In this document: piece by piece, positions 51,701 through 61,000 of the stretch
How the letters are laid out: each line of letters starts with the position of its first letter
How positions within the stretch are numbered: position 1 is the first letter of the stretch
Origin: Chaunax sp. Z400
Lineage: Eukaryota; Chordata; Actinopteri; Lophiiformes; Chaunacidae
Direction of reading: 5' to 3'
Assembly (NCBI GenBank): GCA_037577475.1
Contig: CM075194.1
Span: 9,394,492-9,458,491, forward strand
Length of the DNA stretch: 64,000 nt
Translations under genes and position numbers: made by a program
The notes under the pieces: model-generated
What the model was told of the DNA's origin: nothing
Databases searched by the model: none
Seen by the model: only the letters and a program-made list of their open reading frames with translations

Positions 51701-52548
51701 TAAATAGCCTCAAATGATGTCAGATGAGTCAGCATTGGTTAAAGGAAAAAAAAAGGTCTTTGGGTATGGAGAAAGACATGAGCTCACCAGACCTCTGTAG
51801 CCCAATCCTTAAGGCTACATTAGCTGCTACTAGCATAACATACCTGAATCTCCAACCAAGTTGTTGGTGGCTGCGCTGCATTGTGGGTAATGTAGGTGCC
51901 AGGTTTTAAAATAGAAGATACTGCAATAAAAAGATGGCATCTCTGGTTCTACATCAATTTTGATTTTAACTTTAATTTTAAGACGTCCAGTGTGAGTCTT
52001 ACAATGTTAGTCGAGCCGCTACCATGGAGTGGAAATACGGCACAGTTGGTTACAATCTGTAACACTAACTTGCCTTTCAAAACACTGGGAAGTCATTTGA
52101 TTTAAATTAGAAAAATAGATAAACATATTGCTCAATAGAGGTATAAAAACACTATTGTTTGAACGCTTTGCATTTCTTATGCCTCTGACTAGAAGAGTTA
52201 CCAAAAACTTTTCACTTCATCTTACACGTGTTCTCTTGGCACTGTCAGAAGTAAATGAGGCAAACATGGTTCATCTGTATGTCATACACTCTGTAGTATA
52301 TCACTGAGAAATCTAATCAGATTTCAGCAGTTTTCATTGTAGTATGACTCATGTGCTTTGCTCTGTGTGCTCAGGTGACAGTGGAATTTGCTGACGAGCC
52401 CAGTCTGTCTTTCGTCTGTGCAGAGGTGGACTGTAAGGTGGTCCACGAGTTCATCGGTGGCTACATCTTCCTGTCCACACGTGCCAAGGACCAGAACGAG
52501 TCTCTAGATGAGGAGATGTTCTATAAGTTGACCAGTGGCTGGGTCTAA
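17265..52548 (+). CDS. fermt2: Kindlin-2 / FERM domain-containing kindlin (gene level, 14 constitutive coding exons)
   Basis: Kindlin-2 binds the cytoplasmic tail of beta integrins together with talin and promotes integrin activation at focal adhesions. It also recruits ILK, paxillin and actin regulators. Coding exons are 17265-17421, 31268-31501, 37345-37473, 41535-41760, 41915-42017, 42544-42651, 45376-45510, 46342-46391, 46945-47069, 47200-47306, 47395-47607, 51129-51253, 51400-51541 and 52375-52548. They splice in frame to 675 residues; human is 680 from memory, the five-residue difference falling in exons 4 and 12. Domains in order are F0 (about 1-95), F1 with a lysine-rich membrane-binding loop (about 96-275), F2 split by a PH domain (about 378-474), and F3 (about 570-675) with the integrin-contact pair Gln609-Trp610. 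The start is MALDGIRMPDGCYADGTWEL, identical to the human N-terminus. Two extra in-frame microexons are listed separately. Confidence 0.97.
20899..20945. repeat. (CA)n microsatellite
   Basis: About 47 bases of near-perfect CA repeat in fermt2 intron 2. Confidence 0.95.
21698..21913. mobile_element. Foldback (inverted-repeat) element
   Basis: Two arms of about 66-70 bases in opposite orientation (21698-21763 and 21844-21913) surround an 80-base loop. The arms share AGCTTAATCAAA, ATATTCTGCACA, CATGCAAGTA and CTTTAATAAACACAAATGCC with few mismatches. There is no open frame inside. It could be a foldback MITE or a remnant of two inverted insertions. The family is not recognised. Confidence 0.7.
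22822..22879. repeat. Perfect 29-base tandem duplication
   Basis: The 29-base unit beginning GAGCAAGAGATAAGAGCTGA occurs twice back to back (22822-22850, 22851-22879) with no mismatch, so the duplication is recent. Confidence 0.95.
24298..24745. mobile_element. MITE-like element, TAGGGCTG-type ends
   Basis: The left end reads TTAGGGCTGAACGATATT and the right end ATATTCTGCAACCCTA, imperfect inverted termini. Inside are CTGACATTGCAATGTTTTCT and CATCCTGTGATGTGATTATT, which recall an abundant fish non-autonomous DNA transposon. It has no transposase frame. The family assignment is from memory. Confidence 0.6.
27226..27385. mobile_element. MITE-like element, TAGAGCTG...AGCCCTA
   Basis: A 160-base element with the ends TAGAGCTGGAGCAATTCATC and ATTAATTATAGCCCTAG. 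It contains the CGATTAATTGATTAGTTG and AATAATGAAAATAATCATTA wording typical of a very common teleost repeat. It appears internally deleted relative to the copy at 33470-33780. Confidence 0.6.
28380..28700. promoter_or_regulatory. Candidate intronic regulatory segment
   Basis: A stretch that is more GC-rich than its surroundings, holding TTACGTCA (CRE-like, about 28417-28424), GCTAAAAATACA on the minus strand (MEF2-like, about 28439-28450), and CCATTGG and CCAATCAC boxes (28459, 28551). Clustering of such words can mark an enhancer. Conservation was not tested. Confidence 0.25.
31268..31501 (+). CDS. fermt2: fermt2 exon, end of F0 and start of F1
   Basis: Acceptor CCATAG, donor TTCA|GTAAGT, 234 nt, residues 53-130. 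It contains KKDWSDHALWWEKKKTWLLK and LLRLQLPNMKHMKVKVNFSD, both close to human kindlin-2. It follows a 13.8 kb intron, the largest in the gene. Confidence 0.97.
33470..33780. mobile_element. MITE-like element, longer copy
   Basis: Blocks TTTTCCTTATCGATT, ATGTCAGAAAATAGTGGAAA, AACCCAAAGATATTCAGTT and AACTAATCGATCAATCAAC occur in the order remembered for the abundant fish element that ends in the CGATTAAT motif. There is no coding capacity. It lies in fermt2 intron 3. Confidence 0.65.
35260..35294. repeat. (CTC)n triplet repeat
   Basis: Seven or so CTC units continue into CTGCTCCTGCTCCTG, in fermt2 intron 3. Confidence 0.9.
36939..36970. repeat. (GT)n microsatellite
   Basis: About 32 bases of GT repeat with one AT interruption, about 370 bases before the next fermt2 exon. 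Confidence 0.9.
37345..37473 (+). CDS. fermt2: fermt2 exon with lysine-rich F1 loop
   Basis: The acceptor is a pure CT repeat ending CTCCAG and the donor is ATCAG|GTGAGC. Residues 131-173 include NIRHPEELSLL, a six-lysine run (DPKKKKKKLEE) and then an acidic stretch (EEDDLELEGP). In kindlins this F1-loop poly-lysine binds acidic phospholipids. The exon ends in phase 1. Confidence 0.97.
38413..38490. repeat. (GT)n and (CA)n in inverted arrangement
   Basis: About 22 bases of GT repeat (38413-38434) are followed by a short spacer GAGCACCAT and about 48 bases of CA repeat (38442-38490). The two halves are complementary and can fold into a hairpin in single-stranded DNA or the pre-mRNA. Confidence 0.9.
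39841..39873 (+). CDS. fermt2: fermt2 candidate cassette microexon, 33 nt
   Basis: A long pyrimidine tract ends in TTTTCATCCTAG at 39840, and 33 bases later there is a consensus donor AAAG|GTAAGC. The segment is phase 1/1, matching the surrounding exons, and inserts 11 residues without a stop. The product would read GSASEIIYIGPVKGSIYSS across the junctions. It falls in the F1 loop just after the poly-lysine/acidic stretch. Skipping leaves the standard kindlin-2 sequence, so it would be alternatively spliced. Expression evidence is lacking; this is inference from splice sites, frame and protein-like content. Confidence 0.6.
41535..41760 (+). CDS. fermt2: fermt2 exon, remainder of F1 loop
   Basis: Acceptor TGTTTTCAG, donor CAGGG|GTGAGA, 226 nt, residues 174-248. 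It has the Ser/Tyr/Pro-rich segment SIYSSPGLYSKTMTPTYDSR followed by GSPLSPTSAWFGDSPLSEGN and ending LLDKAKINQG, as in kindlin-2. Confidence 0.97.
41915..42017 (+). CDS. fermt2: fermt2 exon, F1 end
   Basis: The intron before it is only 154 bases. Acceptor TGTACAG, donor CCTAAG|GTACGT. Residues 249-283 read WLDSSRSLMEQDVKENEVLL and RFKYHSFFDLNPK. Confidence 0.97.
42544..42651 (+). CDS. fermt2: fermt2 exon, F2 start
   Basis: Acceptor CTCAACAG, donor CTGCAG|GTAAAA, exactly 36 codons (residues 284-319): YDAIRVNQLYEQAKWAILLE then EIECTEEEMMMFAALQ. It is one conservative change (Val for Ile) from the human sequence I recall. Confidence 0.97.
42675..42723. repeat. (GT)n microsatellite, interrupted
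   Basis: It starts 23 bases after a fermt2 donor site (42651/42652). TG repeats following a 5' splice site are candidate binding sites for TG/UG-binding splicing factors. Confidence 0.85.
43761..43995 (+). mobile_element. tRNA-derived SINE
   Basis: The head resembles a tRNA with an A-box-like segment (TGGCTCAGGGGGTAGAGC) and a B box GGTTCGATCC at 43816-43825. The body has GAAGTATCCTTGAGCAAGAT and ACTGAACCCCAATTTGCTCC, typical of fish SINEs. The tail is GGACTAATAAAGGTATCATT followed by ATT repeats. It is nearly full length, so it is moderately young. No clear target duplication was found. Confidence 0.85.
45376..45510 (+). CDS. fermt2: fermt2 exon, F2 before the PH insert
   Basis: Acceptor TTTCCCCCAG, donor CACTG|GTATGA, 45 codons (320-364): YHINKLSIMSSDNHMNNSEK, then an acidic region EVDEVDAALSDLEITLEGGK. 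Splicing is phase 0 on both sides, so the exon could be skipped in frame, although nothing shows that it is. Confidence 0.97.
46342..46391 (+). CDS. fermt2: fermt2 exon, PH domain entry
   Basis: Acceptor TTCCTCCTAG, donor TTCAA|GTAAGT, 50 nt: GDITSIPELADYVKVFK (residues 365-381, last codon split). It is too short to stand out as an open frame alone and is supported by the join to flanking exons. Confidence 0.95.
46945..47069 (+). CDS. fermt2: fermt2 exon, PH domain core
   Basis: Acceptor TTTTACAG, donor TTAGAG|GTGCAA, residues 382-422: PKKLTLKGYKQYWCTFKDIT then ISCYKSKEEAHGTPSHQMNL. In kindlins this PH domain binds phosphoinositides including PIP3; its basic first strands (KKLTLKGYK) are intact. 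Confidence 0.97.
47200..47306 (+). CDS. fermt2: fermt2 exon, PH domain end
   Basis: It follows a 130-base intron. Acceptor CGTGTAG, donor ACATG|GTAAGA. It encodes CEVTPDVNISGQKFNIKLLI then PVADGMNEIWLRCDM. The last residue is Met where the human protein has Asn, from memory. Confidence 0.96.
47395..47607 (+). CDS. fermt2: fermt2 exon, PH C-terminal helix and F2 resumption
   Basis: It lies after an 88-base intron. Acceptor TTCTCCAG, donor AAGCAG|GTAAGC, 71 codons: EKQYAHWMAACRLASKGKTM, then ADSSYNLEVQNILSFLKMQH, ending RYLKKYKNKQ. It is three residues shorter than human after KMQH. The frame stays open 121 more codons into the intron. Confidence 0.97.
48921..48954. repeat. (TCCA)n tetranucleotide repeat
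   Basis: TCCATCC units (about five, imperfect) in the intron that carries the 21-nt microexon. Confidence 0.85.
49411..49425 (-). promoter_or_regulatory. CTCF-like motif
   Basis: On the minus strand it reads CCACAAGATGGCAGT, nearly the same word as the site in the ddhd1 intron. Motif match only. Confidence 0.35.
49808..49828 (+). CDS. fermt2: fermt2 candidate cassette microexon, 21 nt
   Basis: A strong pyrimidine-rich tract (about 49735-49806) ends in CCACCTTCAG. The next 21 bases end at ACTTG|GTAAGT. The segment is phase 0/0, like the flanking exon ends, and adds PGYIRDL between KNKQ and ISARILEAHQ. From memory, human FERMT2 has a 687-residue isoform, seven longer than the 680-residue form, which fits a 7-codon cassette. 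A competing AG at 49811 would give a 17-nt frameshifting exon and is less likely. Confidence 0.68.
51129..51253 (+). CDS. fermt2: fermt2 exon, F2 to F3 transition
   Basis: Acceptor TTTGCTAG, donor CAAA|GTAAGT, residues 530-570: ISARILEAHQNVAQMSLIEA then KMRFIQAWQSLPEFGITHFL. The AWQSLPEFG stretch is a FERM-kindlin signature. Confidence 0.97.
51400..51541 (+). CDS. fermt2: fermt2 exon, F3 with integrin-contact QW
   Basis: Acceptor CTTTGCAG, donor AGATG|GTAAGG. It encodes FHGIKREEMIGITYNRLIRM then DPGTGDAIKTWRFSNMKQWN. The Gln-Trp pair (residues 609-610, human 614-615), required in kindlin-2 for binding beta-integrin tails, is intact. Confidence 0.97.
52375..52548 (+). CDS. fermt2: fermt2 last coding exon and stop
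   Basis: Acceptor GTGCTCAG. It encodes VTVEFADEPSLSFVCAEVDC then KVVHEFIGGYIFLSTRAKDQ and ends LTSGWV-TAA (stop 52546-52548). The C-terminus matches human kindlin-2 nearly residue for residue. Confidence 0.98.
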   Translation: MTVEFADEPSLSFVCAEVDCKVVHEFIGGYIFLSTRAKDQNESLDEEMFYKLTSGWV

Positions 52549-54455
52549 GCGGCCCCAAACCACCAGGGGTCAATGATTGTAGGTCAGGGGCCAGGAGGGG
52601 AGTGACTGGGTGTGGGTTGGGTGCTGGAACCACATAGCATTGAATTTATTTTATTCTCCTTTTCCCCGGTCTTTTCATTTGTTTGGAGCTGTGCTGAAAA
52701 GTCCAGAACAGCATCACTATTGCCATGGCTGACAACATTTTTATTATATACATATATATTTTTTTTTTTGGTTCCTTTTTTTTTTTTTTTTGCATTAATG
52801 CTGACAAGGTCATTTGTTAAACCACTATCATTGTGGTGAATCCAGTCCAGATGAACGTTTGAACCCCTGTGGTTGAGCAGAAGCCTTATATAAACCAAAC
52901 CCGAACCAGGAAGCTTCTCTCTTTTCCTACGGCGACAACCTGCCTCTCCTCCTCGACTGATGGCCATCAACTTACGTCCATGACAACCTTGTAAAACCAA
53001 TCAAACACCAGATGTAATCCCAAAGAATATTTTTTTTCATTCTTTCTCTCACCATCTTTTTTTCCCCTCTCTTTTAGAAATGGCCTTAAGGAGCCGACAT
53101 CAAACTGTCATTAAAGCATATTGTAATTGTGGTGCCTCTGATTCATACAGTTATATCAAATTATTTATCCAAAAAGACAGACGTCATCAAAGAGTCCAAT
53201 CAAAAGGGGGCGTCTGTAAACAGCAGCAGCCACTGATGGCAGCGCTACATGTCCATCCTTTAAGCACTTCTACACTATACAGTCCTGTTTATGAATAAGC
53301 TGTTACTAATGTTCCCTTTGCCTTAGATGTCTGTTGTTGTTTTTTTTCAGAGCTTGTCCAAATGATGCTACATGACTTTTTCAAGATGTCCATTACCTTC
53401 TCCCAAATTTAGGCAATCTGCTTTGCAAGAAGCATGTTTTCATCTTCTGACCTGGAAGTGTGCATTCATAATATGCCAGACATGTTTGTTTATTGCAGCC
53501 ATTCTGATAAGTTGTAGGATTCTAAATCTCAACAGCATGTTTGAAAACGCATCCAGAGATTTGAAATCCCTGACGTCTCATTGCTAAAGTGCACATACAC
53601 TACAAAACAGGAAGATCCGTTACTCCTTCGCTCTACTTTTAACTTGATTGCCAATCTGTTTCTCACACCATATAGTATTATTATTATATAATTATCATGA
53701 CACACCAGCAAAAGGTCACCCAGTTTGAAGAATGCATATGCAACTTTTTTTCCCCATCTGTCCTCAGTATGAAGGATCAGTAAATGAAGTATTATTTTTT
53801 GTAACTAATGTAAAAACACAAACGTTTTATAGAATTGTACAGTTGTTTTTTTTCTGCTTTTTGGGAAAAAGGGGGGAAGCCATCTGTCACGTGTAGTATT
53901 CAGAATTGTGCCTGCTTATGTTGTGGTCTTACTGACTTCAGATGAAGATATATATGAAGATAACACTAGTCTCAAACTCCAGGTTTGATGAAGATATTTG
54001 TCGAGTACATATTATAATAAAAAAATAAAGATACCTATGCCTTCTCAATGTTCCTTTTTTCTTGCATTTCTGCTTGATTTTGTTGACTTTTTTTGTGGTT
54101 CACAATGTCCATTCGTGGCCTTTAGGTTTGTTTTTTTTCTCATTCTTTACAGACAGTGATACCTAATGTACTCCAACTTTGATTTCACTCAGTGTCTGTT
54201 TTTGTCACAACTTAAGTGTGCCATTTAATAATGTCCATATGAAGGAGACCTACATTGTTTAGACCCTGGAGTTTGAGACAAATCAGCAAAAGTGATCAGA
54301 GGTAAGAAAGAACCACACCTAGTCTTTATCTATTTTCTCTGATGTTTTTATGTTTGCCTCCAGTGTCAGGAGCAGCGGTGCATGTCCTGCTGTTTTTTTT
54401 TCTGACTGTAAAAAATGCATTTATTTTAAAAAATAAAGTGATTTTTATTTAAAAC
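52549..54455 (+). other. fermt2: fermt2 3' UTR with several poly(A) signals
   Basis: About 1.9 kb of AT-rich sequence without a competing gene follows the stop. AATAAA hexamers lie at 54016-54021, 54024-54029 and 54432-54437; the last is followed by T-rich and GT-containing sequence. The next AATAAA is at 54578-54583. Long T runs (52761-52790) are inside. The exact cleavage site is inferred. Confidence 0.7.
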
Positions 54456-55022
54456 GGGGTCCTCTGTCATCCATTAGCGCTTGGCTTGGCGCTTGGCTGT
54501 AAGGACAATATAGAAAATTGTCAAATGTGACTCGCTGTGTTTCTCTATTTGTATGAGATCATCAGATCTACCTACGAAATAAAATATTCTACTCAGTGCA
54601 ATGGAAAATGAGTAAATTAAAAATGGAAAAAAAAAACATTGACCTATTTTTGTAGATTGTGCTTCATTTGATCAAATCAAGCAAAAATAAAATGAAGGCA
54701 TAGCAGGTTAGGGATGAATTGCAACAATCAGTAATAGAGAACAAGGGCTGCTCAGAAAAAGTAATCCACCAGGTTTAGAGGTTTGATCCAAAGTTAGGTT
54801 TTAAGCAAGCTAAAAGGCAGACTTGCTAAGACATAGAATAAAAACATTTGGCATACCACTCTTTTCTTTTGTGCCAGTAGCTGTAAGTTTCTGCTACTCT
54901 GAGGCCTGAATTTCCCTTCAGGCAGCAATAAAGGTTTTCTACCTATATTTTTCTTGCATTTGCATTTGCATTTACTCTAATTTCCAAGCACCTACGCTAT
55001 TTTGGGGATTGGCTATGTTTCT

Positions 55023-55038
55023 CCACTAGAAGGCAGCA
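55023..55038 (+). promoter_or_regulatory. CTCF-like motif just past fermt2
   Basis: CCACTAGAAGGCAGCA on the plus strand, about 0.6 kb after the last fermt2 poly(A) signal, matches the CTCF core with one unfavoured base. Boundary function is inference. Confidence 0.4.
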
Positions 55039-58000
55039 CACAACTGTCTGCACCTCGTGTCTCCACCAGCCTCATCCTCTGTGAATTCCATATCTCTCCT
55101 AAGGTTTCTTTGCCCACATCTGACATGTTTAATTGGAATCCCATCTGGAAACCAAGTGCCAGATTGATAATGAGATTGGATCAGAGGACTCCTGCAGGCA
55201 GTCTTGTCTATTTGCAGGCTTTTTGCCCACAGAGGACACATACAGTACGACACACCTATCACCTGCCGACCAGCTGGGATTCAAAGGTGTTGCAGGCCGT
55301 GATAACAGAATAGCAACATGGATTAAATAGGGAAGGTTTTAGAGAGATATTGACGATTGTGAGCACAGGTAGCAGTTTAAACGATATAAAGATGGTTACT
55401 TATTGTGAAGATCTCTACCTGGCACAACATCAAACACTTCAATTTTTGTTTTCATGAAATAACTGTGAGGCCCACATGTATGAAGGATGCCATTGCAGCA
55501 AAGTACAATCTTATCTGGTTGGTGGGGCAAAACGCCTTTAGATTCCTCTGCTGCTCTGATGACATATGATAAAACTGAAAATCTGCTCATTTCATTTAAC
55601 CGATCATTTAGTTTCACAGTTGGCTCGACCCTAAAGTATCATATTTCAACCGCCTATGATGATGATTGTATCCCTCCCTCCCGGCAATTCTGAGTTTAGA
55701 TGAGGTGTGCAGTAACCTGAAATGTACAAGAACATCCTGTTTTTGTGAAGATGGATCTCAGAACAACACTTAACACTGACAGCAGTGCCTTCCAAGACAG
55801 CTTTTGAAGCACTCAGCAACTCAAGATTGATTGAGGCGTACCTCTCTGTAAATATTCTTTGTGACTTCTAATGTTCCCTATATATAACCCTTACTCTTGT
55901 GGGATCTGGCCCATTGTGTTCACAGCATGTGTGGGAAGTAAAGACGTGTCAACGACAGCTTCACCTACTGTAGCCACATGGAATTCCTCCTATCCTTTGG
56001 GAGGATGGAATGGATGACGTCCTTGATGCGACTGAAGAGAATACGTGGGAGGAGACTTATGAATGACATTTATAGATTGTGCCCCTCGCAAAGAATTCAA
56101 ATGCAGGAAGTCAAACACATAAAGGAGGCGACACAAAGCAGGGAGCCAAGTGGCCCTCTAGTTTTCAACACGGCGACTTCCTGAATGAACCAAGTCCATA
56201 GTTCAGTTTCAAGGAAGTATACTGCTCTGTTTTCCTCATTCCTGAAGTTCAGAGCCGGATAAAGTCATTGTTAATGTCATGGGCATCTCTCTCTAGGAAA
56301 AGGGTTCTGACATAAACCTTTTCTCCTGCAGTGAGCGGATAGATAACGTCAGCCATGACAGCAGATGTGCTGATTAGCAGGTTTCAGGTAAGGCTTGTAA
56401 TTTCCTCGAAGAAGACTCTCTTTTCTCATCACACCACTGTTTTGACCTTGTCCAGATCAACAGTTTTTTTGTTCTCTTTTTCTCTTTTTCCACCTGCTGT
56501 AACAAACTGTCAAGACGTAATTGTACATTTCATGGTGGTATGAGTTGAATGGTTTGCTGCAAAGATGAGAGGAGATGAGGAGATCCTGCAGGTTTTTAGC
56601 CATGCGTCGGTGATCCTCCGACATTTCATCTACCACCACAAGCAGGTTGGTATTTTTGACAACTATTCTATGAATTGCCTTTCAATTTTGCAGATATTGA
56701 TTATCCTCAGAGGACGAATCTTGTTGACTTGATTCCTTGACTACTGATTCCTTGACTTCTCGTCCACTACTGTCAGCTGGTTGAGGTTTTTACATATATA
56801 TATCATTTATATCTATGGGATGGCTTAGCACCAAATTTTGTAAGGGCATTCATGGTTCCCAGATGATATATTATAATGACTATGGTGAACACCACATTTA
56901 TTGGATGGATTAAAGTAAGGGCTTTGGTGATCCCCTGACTTTTCATATAACCAAATGACATTCTCATCAGCTATAACTGTACTTTGTGTTTAGTGCTTAT
57001 AAGGAAATATAACCCTGATAGCATGCTAAGCTACAATGGTGAACATGGTGAGCATCACTAAGTCAGCATCTTCATTTTGAGCATGTTGGCCTGCTCACTT
57101 GTAGTATTGTTAAATCTTTTTATGCCATTTATCTTTAACTTGCTTTAAACACTGTTTTCTAACAGCATTTATCTTCACATTTATCTCCACAAACTGCTAT
57201 AAAGTAATGTCTCTCAGTGTAATTGAGCTCCTTTTAATTCACAAATGTCATAAACTTGAATCACCATGTAGTCTGCTGCCTTTCTTGTGTGGTTTTTCCA
57301 GCACCAAACCATTTTAGAAGCCTACACATGACGGCAACTATTTTTCCTCATTGCTGAAAAAAAAAGAATACTGCTTATACCTAGAAATTGTACTCATTAA
57401 AAGGCAAAAGCACTGTGAACAACACAGGATTCCTTTTTTCCTGTTCCTTTCTATTTCAGTTCTCAGTTCTTTAAATACACCACGCATACACAACGTTACA
57501 AGACAAAGTCTCTTGGATTCACATTAAAGCATAAAAAACCCACTGTATAAGGACTCTCATCTGTCAGCATTATCTTGGACAGCTCAGCAGATATGTTTCC
57601 ATGGAGAAGGTCTGGTCTAGGCTAAACACTAACCAGTGCCAAGGCCATCTTGATGTCATCTGGAGCTGCTAGACTGAGTTTAAAGACTCTGGAGAACTTA
57701 TTTTGTAGTCAAGGTTGAAAAGCTAAACCACTTCTATAAGCTAAAGTCATGTTCATTGTTTCCATTGATTAATCATTGTGAACTTTGTCAGATTGGAAAT
57801 AATATTGTAATGTATTCTAGCCATTAACAGATATAACAGGCCTTTATGATACCTTGGGGTGGATTCTATTTAATAAGTTTACACACTGGTCATTGTCCTG
57901 GAGTCTTTCTCCCTGACTCATACACAGAATCATGTTATACAAAAGAGATCATCCATTTCCTGTTCTTGTCATAATAGAAACATGACAACAGTCTTATCCA

Positions 58001-61000
58001 CGAACGATAACTAGCTCTGCAGCTGGATGCTTTCTGGAGGCCCCTTAGCTCATCCACCTTGTTAGTCTTGCCTTCAAGTCCAGAACATCACGCTTGCAGC
58101 TCCAGAAATGATAAGCATGTCATTAAGGTCTCAGAGCTGATCTGGAGGCTGTCCTCTCAGCTGATGAGGTCATGTCACATGGTGTTAATGAGATGGGCCT
58201 GTCGTGAGCCAAGACGCTTGCATCATCACGTTCTGCAGCATACGAGAACTTCATGGTCATGCATACATACAGTGCACGAGTACACGCAAATGGTGTGCAA
58301 CAAACAACAGTTACAGTTTCAGATGTTGTGTATTCCAGCTCATGTCACATTTCAAGTTACGTCCTCACTCTGGCTATTTCCTGTAGGAGTCTTTTCTAAA
58401 ACAATCCACTCTCCCCTGGGATCTTTTTGGCTTAAGCTCTGTTGCTCAAAAATGGATGATTTGCATTACCTCGCAGACTAAACCCTGTTTTGTTCGGCCG
58501 CATCTTGTTTTTCAGCAGAGTTAATGCACTTTAAAGTGCGGCAGCTGTCATGGAATAGGCAAACAGAAGTGTCAGATTCCCTTTTTTGGTAGTGGAAGAA
58601 CCTGTCTTTGCCTGGGGCATGATGGGAGTGTAAGTCTGCGAACCTGTTTGACCGGGAGAGAAACAAATGTATCCTTGGAGATAAATAGTCAAAATCATAA
58701 CACTGCAAGAATCAACAGGAATCTTGCATTTGAAAGAAAAAAAAGGTAATTCTGAGGAAAAATTTAAATTAAGGCTCAAATTGGTCACTTAGGATATATT
58801 CTTTTTTCAATAGGGGCATTTTATTTAGTATGACATATGCCTCCCTGTAAGATATTGAGTAGGTCAGGTGTTTGTTAATTGATCCCCTGTGCTCAATAGT
58901 GTTTAAAATGCCCCAAATGCTATCCTCTTTTTAGGACCCAATTGTTTCCTTCTCCGTCAATTTCATTTTTATTACCTTGTTAACTTGTTCCCAGATATCA
59001 AGACATAACAAGAAATAAGTCTTTTAATCTCAACGTCTCAGTGCGATGCGAGTCCATGCCTGTACCTCCACATTATCTCCCTCTGGCACCATGGCCATGC
59101 ACGACTGCATCTCCCAGTAGCACCACCCGTCCTGCTGACTATGAAGACCGAATGAAAGTGCAAAATTAGAGTGGATCTTTGGCTCTTTGCATTACCCAGA
59201 TGGCTCTGCTCATTGATTGGCTAAATTGGCTGATTTTGATTGTTATCTGGCAAAGAAATGATGAGAGTGAGTGGGTTACTGGCAGGCAGGGATGGAGGAC
59301 AGACAGAGACTTGTGGTTGGGAAAGACTTAATGATGCCTTAAACTGAAGAAACTAAGCAAAACAAGTATTGATACCTTTTTATCGAAGAGTTGATGTGGT
59401 GTAAAAACATTAGCAAATGTCATAACTGATGCAACTGATGAGTACGAATAAACATAAACATAAACAGTCATATTGAAGGTCTTCTGCAGTATCATGTGGA
59501 GTGATTCTTTGGTATATTTTGCACGTCTTCCGCTAAGTCTGTTGATCTTCAATGGCTTCATGGTTGAGCTGAAACATCATCATATGTTATTATATTAGTC
59601 TAAAAACAGGCTTGAGGAAAAAAACAGGTATGTTTAAGAAGTAAAAACATCTCACATAAGTTAAAAAAAAAGTCCAGCCAGTCATGTTTGAGGTAAGTAC
59701 AATAATATCATCAGATTGGTGAGACCTCTTTCCCTCATCAGACAACAGTCTGGATTTGATAAGCTATTGATTTTTTTCTTTCTTTTTGTGTCATTTATTA
59801 AACAATCAGATTTTATTACTAATGCAGAACAGGGAATCAAAGCTAATTTATTTGCTATGTTTTATAAGATTGATCTGAGTATGAAATTCATTAACCATGG
59901 CAGGCAGGGCATTCAGATGATGAATGTTCGATATCTGCCTCAAATTTAATTAAAGTGTCCTTCTTTGAAAAATGAATATTTCAACGTCTGAACTCAGAAT
60001 TCACACTTTTAAAAAAACATGGTCGTCAAAAATGAGTGTGAGCAGTTATGAATTGCTTCTGATCTTGTTCTGAAGAGATCCTTCTGTTCCAGCAATGAAT
60101 GAAAGGTCATATGGATAATTCCTATAATCTGACAGATCATCTGGACTAATCGTATGATGCCGTTTGACAACCGCTGTCCTAGACTGACTCATTCAACTGA
60201 GTACAGATGCCTTAGAAAGTAGTAACAGTCATTAAAAGAGACTCACCACAGAGTTCTCTGTGAAAATGGAAAGACAAAACAGGAATGTAAGAAAATTCCT
60301 TAAAAATAACACAGAGTCCAGTGTCATTATTTAAATTGGGTCCCTTGTCAGGGGTGGATATAGGAAAAGACAAGTGACAGGTCAGGGGCACTTCAGGGCC
60401 CAATCAGATTTCAGATGGGGCCAGTGCCACTTTGGCTCCACCCTTGGTTCTTGTGTATCTAATATGATTGGTAAGGGGCCAGGAGCCAGGTAAAATCAAT
60501 ACCAGATCTAATGTCTAAATATTTTCTTATTTCACACTAGTTAAAGATAATCAGAGTGGATTATTAGCCTTAATCTTGTTTAATATAGTGTTGTGAAATG
60601 CATGGAGTGTAGCAAATATTACACAAACACACACACACACATGCTTCTTTCCTCACTTGACAAGTGAAACCTGAACAATACATTTCAGACACGTGGCTCT
60701 CACATAAACACACAGTCCACCTCCCTGAATGTGGCAAGTTCCAAGAGGTTACCAAGAAATGCAAAGCAGCCCTGGTGAAAGAAAATCAAACATGCAGCAT
60801 TTGAAATTCTCTGCTTGGAACAAAGATATAAAATCTCAAATGAAAGCATGCGTCAGCCCACACACCGTGCACACACTTTTAGAGTGATGCATGCATGCCA
60901 GTTTGACCTCAATAAGACGTTTCCCTCTCTCGTGAGCTCTCACGTCATTTTGTAAGCAGTCCAATGTGTGTTTCATGCCTCACGCTGTGATGAGTAAACA

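Noticed and set aside
58059..58481. 140-codon open frame on the plus strand
   Set aside because: Unremarkable composition and no recognised domain; the minus strand also reads open there, as expected by chance.
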